Positions 1 to 7,603 are shown, numbered from the stretch's first letter. The stretch is 16,446 bases of DNA from an uncultured Clostridia bacterium (GCA_947253135.1 CAMXYS010000020.1:1-16446), one strand, 5' to 3'. Made by a program: numbers and translations. Notes: a model not told the origin generated them from the sequence alone.

Positions 1-34
1 AACAAAAGGGAGTGTTACCACACTCCCTTTTGTT
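1..34. terminator. Perfect 14-bp inverted repeat, terminator downstream of proB
   Basis: A perfect 14-bp stem (arms 1-14 and 21-34) with a 6-base loop (TTACCA). The arms end in AACAAAA/TTTTGTT, so a U-rich tail follows the G+C-rich part in either direction. It lies 24 bases past the proB stop codon, so it most likely ends the proB transcript. A gene arriving from the left on the plus strand could use it too. The left edge of the window prevents seeing whether the stem extends further. Confidence 0.75.
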
Positions 35-57
35 TTGACCTTATGGACGGGCCTGCC

Positions 58-912
58 TTAGGGGCGGCTGTCAAAAAAGGTGCCGACCACTTCACCTGCT
101 AAGATAGCGGCGATATCCTCCGGCCGGCTGCCGTTACTAATCACCATGTCAATGCCGGCCTCCATGGCTATCCGGGCGGCTGACAACTTGCTGATCATGC
201 CACCGGTGCCCCGCCGGCTCCCTCGTCCACCGGCGACCTGCCGGAGCTCCGGTGTCAGTTCAAAGACCCGGTCTACTAAGCAGGCGTCGGCTTCACGGTG
301 AGGATCACAATCAAACAGGCCGTCAATATCCGACAGCAAAATTAAAAGGTCCGCCCGGACAATTTTGGCCACAATGGCAGAGAGGGCGTCGTTGTCACCG
401 AAGGTGCCGTTGTGCATAACCTCCTTGGTTGAAACAGTGTCATTTTCATTGACAATCGGCAAAGTTTCCAGGCGAATAAGCTGTTCGAAAGTATTGGTAA
501 TATTCTCTAAAATGACCTTGTCGTCCACATCATCTCTGGTCAAGAGGACCTGGCCAACCTCGTAGCCATACTCTGAAAAGTGCCGGCTGTAGGCATTCAT
601 CAAGGCACTTTGACCAATCGAAGCAAAGGCTTGTTTTTCCGGCATATTCTGAGGCGGAGTAGCCTGTCTCAATTTGCTCCGGCCGACGGCAATGGCGCCG
701 GATGATACCAAGATCATTTCCTTACCGCGGTTCATCTGGTCGGACAGGGCACGAGCCAACCGATTGATATTGCCCAAATTCATACGGCCATTTTCGTAAG
801 TGATCGATGAGGTCCCCACCTTGACCACCACCCGTTGGGCTGCTTTTAAGGCTTCCCTGGCCTTTTGGCCGCCGTTATCCGTGCCGGGAATCTGTCTTTT
901 GTCTTCCACCAT
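58..912 (-). CDS. proB: Glutamate 5-kinase, kinase domain only (no PUA domain)
   Basis: Cytosolic enzyme that phosphorylates L-glutamate to glutamyl 5-phosphate, the first step of proline synthesis. The translation has the amino-acid-kinase fold signatures in order: VVVKVGTSSIT near residues 28-38, LVSSGAIAVG near 68-77, SIGQSALMNAYSR, VLLTRDD, PIVNENDTVS, FGDNDALSAIVA, LLILLSDIDGLF and the C-terminal GTGGMISKLSAARIA. At about 284 residues it ends just after the kinase domain, whereas the E. coli type (about 367 aa) adds a PUA domain. The start is ambiguous: ATG at 912 and an adjacent in-frame GTG at 915 both follow an AAGGAA site (922-927). A roughly 25-residue charged N-terminal extension precedes the fold. 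No proA neighbour is visible, and a terminator follows at once, so it is probably monocistronic. It diverges from the dCMP deaminase gene. Confidence 0.93.
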   Translation of the reverse strand: MVEDKRQIPGTDNGGQKAREALKAAQRVVVKVGTSSITYENGRMNLGNINRLARALSDQMNRGKEMILVSSGAIAVGRSKLRQATPPQNMPEKQAFASIGQSALMNAYSRHFSEYGYEVGQVLLTRDDVDDKVILENITNTFEQLIRLETLPIVNENDTVSTKEVMHNGTFGDNDALSAIVAKIVRADLLILLSDIDGLFDCDPHREADACLVDRVFELTPELRQVAGGRGSRRGTGGMISKLSAARIAMEAGIDMVISNGSRPEDIAAILAGEVVGTFFDSRP

Positions 913-1092
913 CACTGCCTATTCCTTGTCATTTTCTGTTAAATTTAAACTAAACAAATACTTTTTCGGTAAAAATAAACCGACCGACTGCTCTGCCGGC
1001 CGACTCTTTACATCTTGTTATTTTACAAGCTCCCCGGCATTTGTCAAAATAAGTGTTAGCTCCGACCGGAGGCAGCAGACGAGGAGATCCAA
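913..1092. promoter_or_regulatory. Divergent intergenic region between proB and the dCMP deaminase gene
   Basis: This 180-bp stretch must hold promoters for both flanking genes. For the plus-strand pair, a reasonable candidate is TTTACA (1022-1027), a 17-base spacer and CAAAAT (1045-1050). For proB a weaker candidate on the minus strand is TTTACC, 18 bases, TTTAAA. A small hairpin CTTGT/ACAAG spans 1014-1029. I looked for a T-box leader, which proline genes of Firmicutes sometimes carry, and saw no AGGGTGG-type motif or room for one. The promoter hexamers are weak matches read by eye. Confidence 0.35.
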
Positions 1093-1602
1093 ATGGCAAA
1101 ACGAACTGACTATATCAATTGGGACGAGTATTTTATGGGGGTTGCCCTGTTGGCCGCCCGCCGCAGCAAAGACCCCAACACACAGGTAGGGGCCTGCATT
1201 GTCAACCGCGACCGACGCATCATTTCGACGGGCTACAACGGTTTCCCGCGAGGGCTCAGCGACGATGAATTCCCCTGGGAACGGCGGGCGCCCGGCCGGG
1301 CCGAAGCCGACACCAAGTATCCCTATGTGTGCCACGCTGAACTAAATGCAATTTTAAACCAACCCGGCACCAGCCTGGTCGACTGCAGCATCTACGTCGC
1401 TCTTTTTCCCTGCAATGAATGTGCTAAAGCCATCATTCAATCGGGCATCAGCGAAGTGGTTTACTTATCAGACAAGTATGCTGAAGAGGAAATGACTCGC
1501 GTTTCCAAGCATATGCTTAACGCTGCCGGCGTCAAATGCCGCCGCATGGTTCCCCAGTACAACAGCTTGACACTATTTTTTGAGGATGAACAAACGGAAT
1601 GA
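1093..1602 (+). CDS. comEB: dCMP deaminase, ComEB type
   Basis: Zinc enzyme that deaminates dCMP to dUMP, feeding thymidylate synthesis in the cytosol. The 169-residue protein has the full cytidine/deoxycytidylate deaminase signature: the HAE motif (H81, E83; zinc ligand and proton shuttle) and PCNEC (C107, C110; the other zinc ligands). GYNGFPRG near 47-54 is typical of the dCMP branch and distinguishes it from tRNA or guanine deaminases. Length fits the family. The ATG is preceded by a GAGGAG site near 1080-1085. Its stop overlaps the start of the P-type ATPase gene by four bases (ATGA), so the two are almost certainly one transcript with coupled translation. B. subtilis keeps this gene in the comE competence operon; no competence genes are seen here, so a competence role is not implied. 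Confidence 0.92.
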   Translation: MAKRTDYINWDEYFMGVALLAARRSKDPNTQVGACIVNRDRRIISTGYNGFPRGLSDDEFPWERRAPGRAEADTKYPYVCHAELNAILNQPGTSLVDCSIYVALFPCNECAKAIIQSGISEVVYLSDKYAEEEMTRVSKHMLNAAGVKCRRMVPQYNSLTLFFEDEQTE

Positions 1603-4181
1603 AAAAGACAACGGCCACCAGGCGCACCGAGCAGGCTGATCCGACCGCCACAGACGGCCGGCCTAAAACAGCAGACCGAGCCCGTTCAGCCGACCACCGG
1701 GGCCTAACTGCAGCTGAAGTAAAAGCACGCCAAGAGCAGGGTGACATCAACCGAGCTCTCAGCGACCAAACCCGGTCCGTCAAGGAAATTGTCCGGGCCA
1801 ATCTACTGACCCCTTTTAATATTTTGAACGCCTTTCTGGCCGCCCTCATTGTCATTGCCGCCATCCCCCGGCCCATCCTTTTTATCAACTTAACTTTTAT
1901 TGGAGTTGCCGTCGCTAATACAGGCATCGGGATCATCCAGGAAATTCGGGCCAAAAAGACCATCGACAGCTTGTCTATTTTAACGGACCCCCACGTTCTC
2001 GTCATTCGGGATGGGCGTGAAGCCCGCATCTCCGTACACGAACTGGTCCTGGGCGATTTGATGCACCTCCAAGCCGGCAATCAAATTTCGGTTGACGCCC
2101 GACTGGTCTCCGGCCAGGGATTTGAGGTGGATGAATCCCTCTTGACCGGTGAATCAAACCATATTACCAAGTCCGCAGGTGCCGATCTCTACTCCGGTTC
2201 TGTCGTCATGGCCGGGTCCGGCTACGCCGTCGCCACGGCTGTTGGCGAGCACACCCTGGCTTCCCGCATCGCCGCCGAGGCCAAGCAAGAGACTAAAAAG
2301 CCCTCGGTTATTATGACTTCTTTAAACCGGATCATCACAATTCTAGCTGTGGTAATTATCCCGGTCGGCATTGCCCTATTTGCGGCCAACATGTCCAAAC
2401 CGGGGGCTGCAGATGTCTCCACGACACTCGTTAGCGTTGTCGCCGCCTTAATCGGCATGGTGCCGGAAGGTCTGATGCTCTTAACCTCAGTGGCCTTTGC
2501 TGTCGGGGTAATCAACCTGGGCCGAAAAAAAATGCTGGTGCAAACCTTGCCCAGCATCGAAACTTTAGCCAGAGTTGACACCCTTTGTTTGGACAAGACC
2601 GGCACGATCACCGACGGACAAATGGACGTCAGCGGCTTTTATCTGGTGCACCCGCTACAACCCGGCCGGCTGTTGCAGGTGGGCAGTGATGAAGCCGAGT
2701 CCTTTCTAGATCAGGAGCAAGCGGAAAAAGTCCGCACTGACATCGCCCGCCTGATTGCCTCCCAAGACAGTGGCAACGAAACCCAGCAAGCAATCCGACG
2801 TTATTTTACCGACGAAGTGACGGACCGGGCCGACCAAGTCGTCCCTTTTTCTTCTAAGCGCAAGTGGTCCGGAGCCTTTTTTGCCAAACATGGAGCGCTC
2901 GTCATGGGGGCACCTGAATTTGTCTTAAAAGACCGGTTCCCTCTTTATGCAGAAAGCATCAACGCGCTGGCCTCTTCCGGTTACCGAGTCGTTGTCATTG
3001 CCGGCTCGGACCAACCCTTCCCGGAAGAAGACGGCGCCCTACCGCCCGGACTTGAGGCCGTGGCGGCCATCGCCCTGGTTGACCGCCTGCGGGACAACAT
3101 GGCCGAAACCTTAAACTATTTCCATGAACAGGGGGTTACGGTTAAGGTTATTTCCGGCGATAATCCCCGTACAGTCCGGGCCGTGGCCAAAGCTGCAGGT
3201 GTCCGCAACGCCGACCGCTGGATTGATATGAGCACTCTTCCCCAAGACCAGGATTTAAGTGAGCTAGTCGAGAACACCACCCTCTTCGGCCGGGTGACTC
3301 CCTTCCAGAAAAAACAACTGCTCCAAGCCCTGCAAAAAAACGGACATGTCGTCTCGATGACAGGCGACGGCGTCAATGACGTGCTGGCCCTCAAAGAAGC
3401 TGATTGCTCCGTAGCTATGAGCGAAGGCAGTGACGCCGCCCGGGCCGCAGCCGACTTGGTTTTATTGAACAACAATATTTCTTCCATGGTCGATGCCGTC
3501 TATGAAGGCCGCCGCGTCATCAACAATATTGAACGCGTCGCCACCCTCTTTTTGGTCAAAACCGTCTACTCCTGCCTACTCTCTTTACTTTATATCTTCT
3601 TACCCTTTGTCTACCCCTTGCAGCCGATTCAAATCTCTATGATCAGTGGCCTGACCATCGGCCTGCCCTCCTTTGTGCTGGCCTTAAAGCCCAACAAGGA
3701 ACGCGTCAGAGGCAATTTTTTGCGCAATGTTATCTTCCGCTCTGTCCCCGGTGGTGTGACGGCTGCCATTACCATTGTGCTCTCTCAGGTGCTAGCACAT
3801 GCCATGCAACTCAGTTTTATGCAATGTTCTACCATTGCCGTCATTGTTTTGGCCTGTGTCGGCCTGATCGTCTTGCACCAGGTCAGCCGCCCGATGGACT
3901 GGATGCGCCGCCTGTTGTTTGTTGTCTGTACTGTGGGCTTGGTCGGGGCCATGCTGGTCTTGCCCCACGTCTTTTTCTTAGCCGATATCATCACGCCTAT
4001 TCTGTGGATCTATCTGCCCTTTATTTTTCTGACTTATTGGCTCTATAGCGGTCTACAGGGCATCGGCCACAATCTCAGCAAGAGCTGGCGCAAGTTAAAA
4101 CAAAAACCCTTCTTTAAGGGTAAAAAAAGAACAGTCCAAAGGGCAACGACTGAACCAGGTCTAGGCAATAAAGAAAGGTAA
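1599..4181 (+). CDS. P-type cation-transporting ATPase (CtpE/Exp7-like, probable Ca2+ pump)
   Basis: Membrane ATPase of 860 residues that moves a cation with a phospho-aspartate intermediate. Landmarks in order: cation-ATPase N-terminal region about 35-75, first membrane pair about 68-115, actuator motif TGES at 183-186, membrane motif PEGL at 289-292, phosphorylation motif DKTGT with D332, nucleotide-binding MGAPE, hinge TGDGVND at 588-594 (D590, D594), and four to six C-terminal membrane segments. PEGL rather than a CPC motif rules out the heavy-metal class and matches the P2-like pumps CtpE of mycobacteria and Exp7 of pneumococcus, which family knowledge links to calcium. The first 35 residues are polar and probably disordered. 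The start is set by the ATGA overlap with the deaminase gene; its own ribosome site (GAGG near 1582) is distant, so it likely depends on coupling. The substrate is inferred only. Confidence 0.9.
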   Translation: MKKTTATRRTEQADPTATDGRPKTADRARSADHRGLTAAEVKARQEQGDINRALSDQTRSVKEIVRANLLTPFNILNAFLAALIVIAAIPRPILFINLTFIGVAVANTGIGIIQEIRAKKTIDSLSILTDPHVLVIRDGREARISVHELVLGDLMHLQAGNQISVDARLVSGQGFEVDESLLTGESNHITKSAGADLYSGSVVMAGSGYAVATAVGEHTLASRIAAEAKQETKKPSVIMTSLNRIITILAVVIIPVGIALFAANMSKPGAADVSTTLVSVVAALIGMVPEGLMLLTSVAFAVGVINLGRKKMLVQTLPSIETLARVDTLCLDKTGTITDGQMDVSGFYLVHPLQPGRLLQVGSDEAESFLDQEQAEKVRTDIARLIASQDSGNETQQAIRRYFTDEVTDRADQVVPFSSKRKWSGAFFAKHGALVMGAPEFVLKDRFPLYAESINALASSGYRVVVIAGSDQPFPEEDGALPPGLEAVAAIALVDRLRDNMAETLNYFHEQGVTVKVISGDNPRTVRAVAKAAGVRNADRWIDMSTLPQDQDLSELVENTTLFGRVTPFQKKQLLQALQKNGHVVSMTGDGVNDVLALKEADCSVAMSEGSDAARAAADLVLLNNNISSMVDAVYEGRRVINNIERVATLFLVKTVYSCLLSLLYIFLPFVYPLQPIQISMISGLTIGLPSFVLALKPNKERVRGNFLRNVIFRSVPGGVTAAITIVLSQVLAHAMQLSFMQCSTIAVIVLACVGLIVLHQVSRPMDWMRRLLFVVCTVGLVGAMLVLPHVFFLADIITPILWIYLPFIFLTYWLYSGLQGIGHNLSKSWRKLKQKPFFKGKKRTVQRATTEPGLGNKER

Positions 4182-4214
4182 ACAGGCCTCTCAAATAAAC
4201 TAGCTGTTGCTGTA

Positions 4215-4244
4215 AAAAACCGCCGGCTCAAGTCGGCGGTTTTT
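4215..4244. terminator. Bidirectional terminator between convergent genes
   Basis: An 11-bp stem AAAAACCGCCG / CGGCGGTTTTT with an 8-base loop. It gives a U-tract on both strands, so it can end both the deaminase-ATPase transcript from the left and the crotonase transcript from the right. It sits 34 bases after the ATPase stop and 35 bases after the crotonase stop. Confidence 0.9.
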
Positions 4245-4278
4245 ATTGGCGCAATTGCTAAGCTACTGAAGCAACCCT

Positions 4279-5091
4279 TTACCTGCCCTTTAAAACGGGG
4301 TCGCGTTTTTCCAAGAAGGCGTCCAAGGCTTCTTTAAAGTCCTCAGATCGCGCCATGTAGCGAGTATGAGTAATTTCCAAATCATTTTTTCTCTTCATTT
4401 CAAAATTTTCCTGAGCATTCATACAGGCCTTCAATTCTCTTAAAACCAGAGGGCCTTTGGAACAGAGTTCTTGCGCCTTTGCGACTGCTCTTTGCAGGAG
4501 TTGGTCACGGGGTACCACCTCCGTAACTCCTCCGAAAGCATGAAGGTCCTCCGCCGTCATAAAGCGCCCCGTGTAGGCCATATCCCGCATCAGCAGAGGA
4601 GGCAGGATTCTGGACAAGTGACCGCTTCCACCCGTGACAGAAAGATTGACTTCGGGAATACCAAACAAGGTTCCTTCTGCCGCAATGACAATGTCGCTGC
4701 CGGCCGGATAGCAAAGCCCTCCCCCCAGGCAGTGGCCATGAACTGCACAAATAAGGGGAATTGGTAAATTATAAAGGGCCAAGGCACCGTCGTAAAAAAC
4801 TTCTTGAACATCGCTGACATTGCGGTCAATCACACTTTGCTTAAAGCGCTTGACATCGACACCGACACAAAAGGTTTTGAGGTCGGAATCCATAATACAA
4901 ACCCAGATATCTTTGTGGTTGGCAATGTAGTCACACAGGCGGAGTAATTCCTCCTGGACCGCCCCGTTAGCTGCGTTGACAGGGGGATTGCTGAGCGTAA
5001 TCCGGCCGATGTGATCTGCCAGGCTGAATTTGACAGCAGTCAATTGGTGCGCTCCAATGTCGCTTATTTCTTTGAATTGAAGAGTATCCAA
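4279..5091 (-). CDS. Enoyl-CoA hydratase/isomerase (crotonase) family protein
   Basis: Cytosolic acyl-CoA enzyme of the crotonase fold, 270 residues, the usual size. The fold signatures are clear: NPPVNA near 35-40, the first oxyanion-hole strand TFCVGVDVKRF at 73-83, the second HGHCLGGGL with GGG at 123-125, and FGIPEVNL near 143-150. Against enoyl-CoA hydratase, the glutamate normally two residues after GGG (E144 in the rat enzyme) is C127, while the second (E164) is kept as E147. Classical hydration of enoyl-CoA is therefore uncertain; an isomerase, a dehydratase of the carnitinyl-CoA type or another acyl-CoA activity is possible. The start is TTG at 5091, chosen because a perfect AGGAGG (5096-5101) lies 5 bases upstream. 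No acyl-CoA dehydrogenase, thiolase or CoA ligase is nearby, so the pathway is unknown. Confidence 0.88.
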   Translation of the reverse strand: MDTLQFKEISDIGAHQLTAVKFSLADHIGRITLSNPPVNAANGAVQEELLRLCDYIANHKDIWVCIMDSDLKTFCVGVDVKRFKQSVIDRNVSDVQEVFYDGALALYNLPIPLICAVHGHCLGGGLCYPAGSDIVIAAEGTLFGIPEVNLSVTGGSGHLSRILPPLLMRDMAYTGRFMTAEDLHAFGGVTEVVPRDQLLQRAVAKAQELCSKGPLVLRELKACMNAQENFEMKRKNDLEITHTRYMARSEDFKEALDAFLEKRDPVLKGR

Positions 5092-5333
5092 ATCTGCCTC
5101 CTAACTTCTGCTATTGTCCTAATAGCACCGTCTTTCTCCGGGTCCAGTTTAACAGAACCGGTCCACAAAAGGCAGCGCTTTACCGGCGCCCGGAAAGCCA
5201 CTTCTGCCCGGCTGCCAACCGCCCTAAAAACAGAGAGGGAGGCCATTTCCTCTAGAGACAACCTCCCCCGCCGGTTATTTAGGCTAAGCCGGTTTTTTGA
5301 ACAAGGCCACCAGCGCCCCTAAGCACCGCCTTT
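5092..5333. other. Intergenic region between crotonase and SBP1 genes
   Basis: About 240 bp with no credible gene. It should hold the crotonase promoter and the end of the SBP1 transcript. A possible minus-strand terminator for SBP1 is the stem GGGAGG/CCTCCC (arms near 5238-5243 and 5264-5269), followed in that direction by TCTCTGTTTTTA. GCCGGTT occurs twice near 5272-5294, the second copy running into six T on the plus strand. Neither hairpin is strong, and the crotonase promoter could not be assigned with confidence. Confidence 0.35.
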
Positions 5334-6434
5334 TTATTTGGTGTAGTCAGCCATGTTGTCAGGTGTGACCGGCTGATAAGGCACATAGATCAAAGGCTCG
5401 ATACTGTTGCCGTTGGCTTGAACGATCGCAGCCCGAACTGCCGTCAAACCTTGACCGTTAGCATCCTGGTAAACCGACATGGCGATGTCACCGTCTGCCA
5501 TGGCCTTTAGACCGGCCGGTGTGGCATCAATTCCGCAAACGGGTAAGTCGGACAAGTCCATACCTGCAGACTTCATCGCAACCGTAGCACCGATGGCCAT
5601 TTCATCGTTGTTGCAAATAACAGCATCAAACTCCGGATTAGTGCCTAGGTAAGTTTGCATCTTGTTTTGAGCTTTGGAACGATCATACTCGGCCGTATCT
5701 TCATAGACTAATTCGAAGTCAATTCCTTCTGCTGCAGCCAAAGTTTCGTTAGCTGCATTGGTGCGGTCGGTCGTATGACCTAAACCCAAAGTACCTTGCA
5801 GCATGACATAGCGCACCTTGTCGACACCTTTTTTCTTGAAGTAGTCGATCAAAAATTCTGCCTGGAAGGTCCCGGCTTCGCGCTCATTTGAACCAACCTT
5901 GGTGGAATTGGTACCCGCCAAGTCGATCTTGGGCACTATATTGACAAAGGTAATCGGCACATCACCGGCCACATTTAGAATTTGCTCGGCATTTTCAGTG
6001 TCAACCATTTTAACAATAATGCCGTCGCAGCCTTGGCTCACAAAAGTTTGCACCTGAGAAATTTGATTGTTGGCGTTATTGTTGGCATCAACTGAGGTGA
6101 TCTCGCAGCCATAAGCCTCTGCCGCTGCAATGATGGCGGCCTCCAAGCCGCTGCCGAATTCATCGCGCCAGCCTAAGCACAAGCCCAGTTTATAATCCTT
6201 GCCCGGCTTGACTTCGCCCAGCTTATCCGGGTTGTCGGGGTCGCCGTCCGCAACATCAAAAAGTGAGGACTTGCCGCCTGCCTTAGCTGCTGTCTCATCC
6301 GTACCGCCAGCATTCGTTTCTGCCTGTGTTTGTTCAGCGGAATTTTCCGCCTGCTGTTCAGATCCTTGGCCACCACAAGCCACCAGACCAAGGCTGATGA
6401 CGCCTGCCAATAAGAAACCGATAACTCTTTTCAT
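5334..6434 (-). CDS. Sugar/cyclitol ABC transporter substrate-binding lipoprotein (SBP1)
   Basis: Membrane-anchored binding protein that captures a sugar or cyclitol outside the cell and delivers it to an ABC permease. The 366-residue protein starts with a lipoprotein signal peptide with the lipobox LVAC (C20), then an acidic Q/E/A/T/G-rich tether to about residue 50, then a periplasmic-binding-protein fold of the ribose/galactose/inositol cluster. Motifs: DANNNANNQI, VSQGCDGIIVKMVD, DTAEYDRSKAQNKMQT, DAVICNNDEMAIGA, GIDATPAGLKAMADGD and PYQPVTPDN at the C terminus. GIDATP plus ANGQG is reminiscent of inositol-binding proteins. The ATG at 6434 is chosen over upstream codons because AAGGAG (6444-6449) lies 9 bases before it and it opens the signal peptide. 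It is clearly paralogous to SBP2. No permease or ATPase gene is adjacent. Confidence 0.92.
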   Translation of the reverse strand: MKRVIGFLLAGVISLGLVACGGQGSEQQAENSAEQTQAETNAGGTDETAAKAGGKSSLFDVADGDPDNPDKLGEVKPGKDYKLGLCLGWRDEFGSGLEAAIIAAAEAYGCEITSVDANNNANNQISQVQTFVSQGCDGIIVKMVDTENAEQILNVAGDVPITFVNIVPKIDLAGTNSTKVGSNEREAGTFQAEFLIDYFKKKGVDKVRYVMLQGTLGLGHTTDRTNAANETLAAAEGIDFELVYEDTAEYDRSKAQNKMQTYLGTNPEFDAVICNNDEMAIGATVAMKSAGMDLSDLPVCGIDATPAGLKAMADGDIAMSVYQDANGQGLTAVRAAIVQANGNSIEPLIYVPYQPVTPDNMADYTK

Positions 6435-6642
6435 TCTCTCTTTCTCCTTGAGCAAGGTCCCCGCGCCCGTTTCCTTGCCATATTGCGGATCGATCCTCAT
6501 GTTGATCCTGATGTGGCTTCAGCATATATGTCTATAAGTTTCTCTTCAATTAAATTGCACAAAGTTCGGTCAAGCAAACATAAAAGTGTTGTTGTTTTTG
6601 TAGAATATCTTGATTGCTAATTTATTTTTGTTGCATTGTCTC

Positions 6643-6676
6643 ATTATATTTGCACATGCAATATTGCTAAATATTG
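6643..6676 (-). promoter_or_regulatory. Candidate SBP1 promoter with palindromic operator over the -35 region
   Basis: On the minus strand a perfect -10 hexamer TATAAT lies at 6648-6643. The -35 position, 17 bases further upstream, has no good hexamer but falls inside a perfect palindrome at 6659-6676 (CAATATT, 4-base loop, AATATTG). A perfect -10, a weak -35 and a covering palindrome are what a regulated promoter looks like. It would give an SBP1 leader of about 200 bases. The regulator is unknown; the divergent MarR protein is the nearest candidate. Confidence 0.45.
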
Positions 6677-6872
6677 AAAAATATTTTATCCTTACCACCC
6701 GGCTAAAGAGCTCTGCTATTCATCATGTAAACCAAAAAGCCGGGAGAGCTCGCTCCGGTTCACAGATCCAACCGGCATTCTTAAAAAAGTAAAATAAACT
6801 CGTTATATTTATTTAAATCATCATAAATATTCATAATTTCTTCACTTGTAATCCTCTATACTTATGCTATTA

Positions 6873-6888
6873 AATTCTAATCAGAATT
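6873..6888. promoter_or_regulatory. Palindrome AATTCT-N4-AGAATT upstream of marR
   Basis: A perfect 16-bp dyad, 6-base arms with a 4-base centre, about 45 bp upstream of the MarR -10 element. Size and A+T-rich symmetry fit a repressor operator of the MarR type. Binding is inferred from shape and place only. Confidence 0.4.
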
Positions 6889-6901
6889 GTGCGGGTGTAT
6901 T

Positions 6902-6939
6902 TTAAGACTCTTAATTACTAATAGTGAATTTGCTATAAT
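6902..6939 (+). promoter_or_regulatory. marR promoter with overlapping palindrome
   Basis: A perfect extended -10 element (TGC then TATAAT, 6931-6939) precedes the regulator gene by about 70 bases. The -35 position (6911-6916, TTAATT) is poor, as is common with an extended -10. The perfect dyad TTAAGA-C-TCTTAA (6902-6914) overlaps the -35, and a shorter dyad ACTA-A-TAGT (6917-6925) sits in the spacer. The arrangement suggests autorepression by the MarR protein. Confidence 0.6.
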
Positions 6940-7008
6940 GAGTCCACATTCTGTTGCCTGCCTAAACACGGTGCACAAAAAATATGGAAGAAGGAAAAGG
7001 AAAGTAAG

Positions 7009-7509
7009 ATGAACTCAAATGATAAAATGCAAAAGGATCTAGCTCGTGAAATGTGTTACTTCAATGACGAGATCATCCAACGTGTCAATGACATCAATGT
7101 TTTGGTCCAAAAACTCTTTCACACTTTTTATTCTCCGCATGGTCTAAGCCATGTACAGGCCCCCGTCCTCATGGCTCTCCGCCGTTACGGAAAGATGAGT
7201 GTCAGCGAACTGGGCCGTAGCCTGGAGATCGGGGCCAGCAATATGACCCCCCTCTGCAAACGTCTGGAGCGGGCTAATATGGTTACCCGCACCCGGTCCG
7301 AACAGGACCAAAGGGTCGTTTATGTCGAAATTACTGACCACGCCTTGGAAATTTTGGAGCAAATTGAGGCGGAAATTAATGAAAGGGCGCCCCAGATCTC
7401 TGAACTGGCTGAAAAGGACGGCGATCGCATTATGGAAGGTCTGGACCTGCTCATTGGCTATTTAGACAATGTCGAGCGGCTGACCCACATAGACAAGCGG
7501 TTCCGCTAA
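7009..7509 (+). CDS. MarR family transcriptional regulator
   Basis: DNA-binding regulator of 166 residues, slightly longer than the usual 140-150. The MarR core is clear: dimerisation helices about 18-45, a winged helix-turn-helix with MSVSELGRSLEIGASNMTPL near 63-82 as helix pair, then the wing TRTRSEQDQRVVYVEIT with the family D-x-R motif (D100, R102). The ATG follows a purine-rich GGAAGGAAAAGGAAAG tract. It is transcribed away from SBP1 across a 574-bp region holding several palindromes, so control of itself and perhaps of SBP1 is likely. MarR proteins usually sense small ligands such as aromatic acids or oxidants; the ligand here is unknown. A terminator follows 65 bases after the stop, so it is monocistronic. 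Confidence 0.93.
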   Translation: MNSNDKMQKDLAREMCYFNDEIIQRVNDINVLVQKLFHTFYSPHGLSHVQAPVLMALRRYGKMSVSELGRSLEIGASNMTPLCKRLERANMVTRTRSEQDQRVVYVEITDHALEILEQIEAEINERAPQISELAEKDGDRIMEGLDLLIGYLDNVERLTHIDKRFR

Positions 7510-7574
7510 TAGTCAGCTCAGCACGGCTATACGATCAAAAATATTTAAACTGATACAAAACACCTTAGACATGT

Positions 7575-7603
7575 AAAACCGCCCCGGAACCGAGGCGGTT
7601 TTT
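7575..7603. terminator. Terminator after marR (convergent with iolE)
   Basis: Stem AAAACCGCC / GGCGGTTTT (7575-7583 with 7594-7602) extended inward by three G-C pairs after one mismatch, followed by a further T. The A-run on the left arm makes it usable from both sides, but it is closest to marR and lies about 205 bases past the iolE stop. Confidence 0.88.

Larger units (their letters stand above)
6435..7008. other. Divergent intergenic region between SBP1 and the MarR regulator
   Basis: 574 bp with no convincing gene. Most is strongly A+T-rich. A G+C-rich island at about 6698-6776 contains three competing inverted pairs: CCCGGCT (6698-6704) with AGCCGGG (6738-6744), GCCGG (6739-6743) with CCGGC (6772-6776), and CCGGTT (6755-6760) with AACCGG (6770-6775). 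The SBP1 promoter candidate lies left of the island, and the MarR promoter with two palindromes lies right of it. A 60-codon open frame over 6610-6792 has no ribosome site and no recognisable composition, so it is not called. Confidence 0.5.

Noticed and set aside
1532..2080. 182-codon minus-strand open frame opposite the deaminase end and the ATPase start
   Set aside because: Arginine/serine-rich translation typical of an antisense frame; the plus strand carries two clear genes here.
5280..5333. AAGGC...GCCTTTTT as a plus-strand terminator
   Set aside because: Only five base pairs around a 20-base loop, and no plus-strand gene lies to its left in this interval.
6435..6500. 22-residue N-terminal extension of SBP1 (longer open frame from 6500)
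   Set aside because: It would place charged residues before the lipoprotein signal peptide; the ribosome site AAGGAG lies inside it, just before ATG 6434.
6610..6792. 60-codon plus-strand open frame in the SBP1-marR gap
   Set aside because: No ribosome site, A+T-rich chance composition, and it spans a likely promoter and palindromes.
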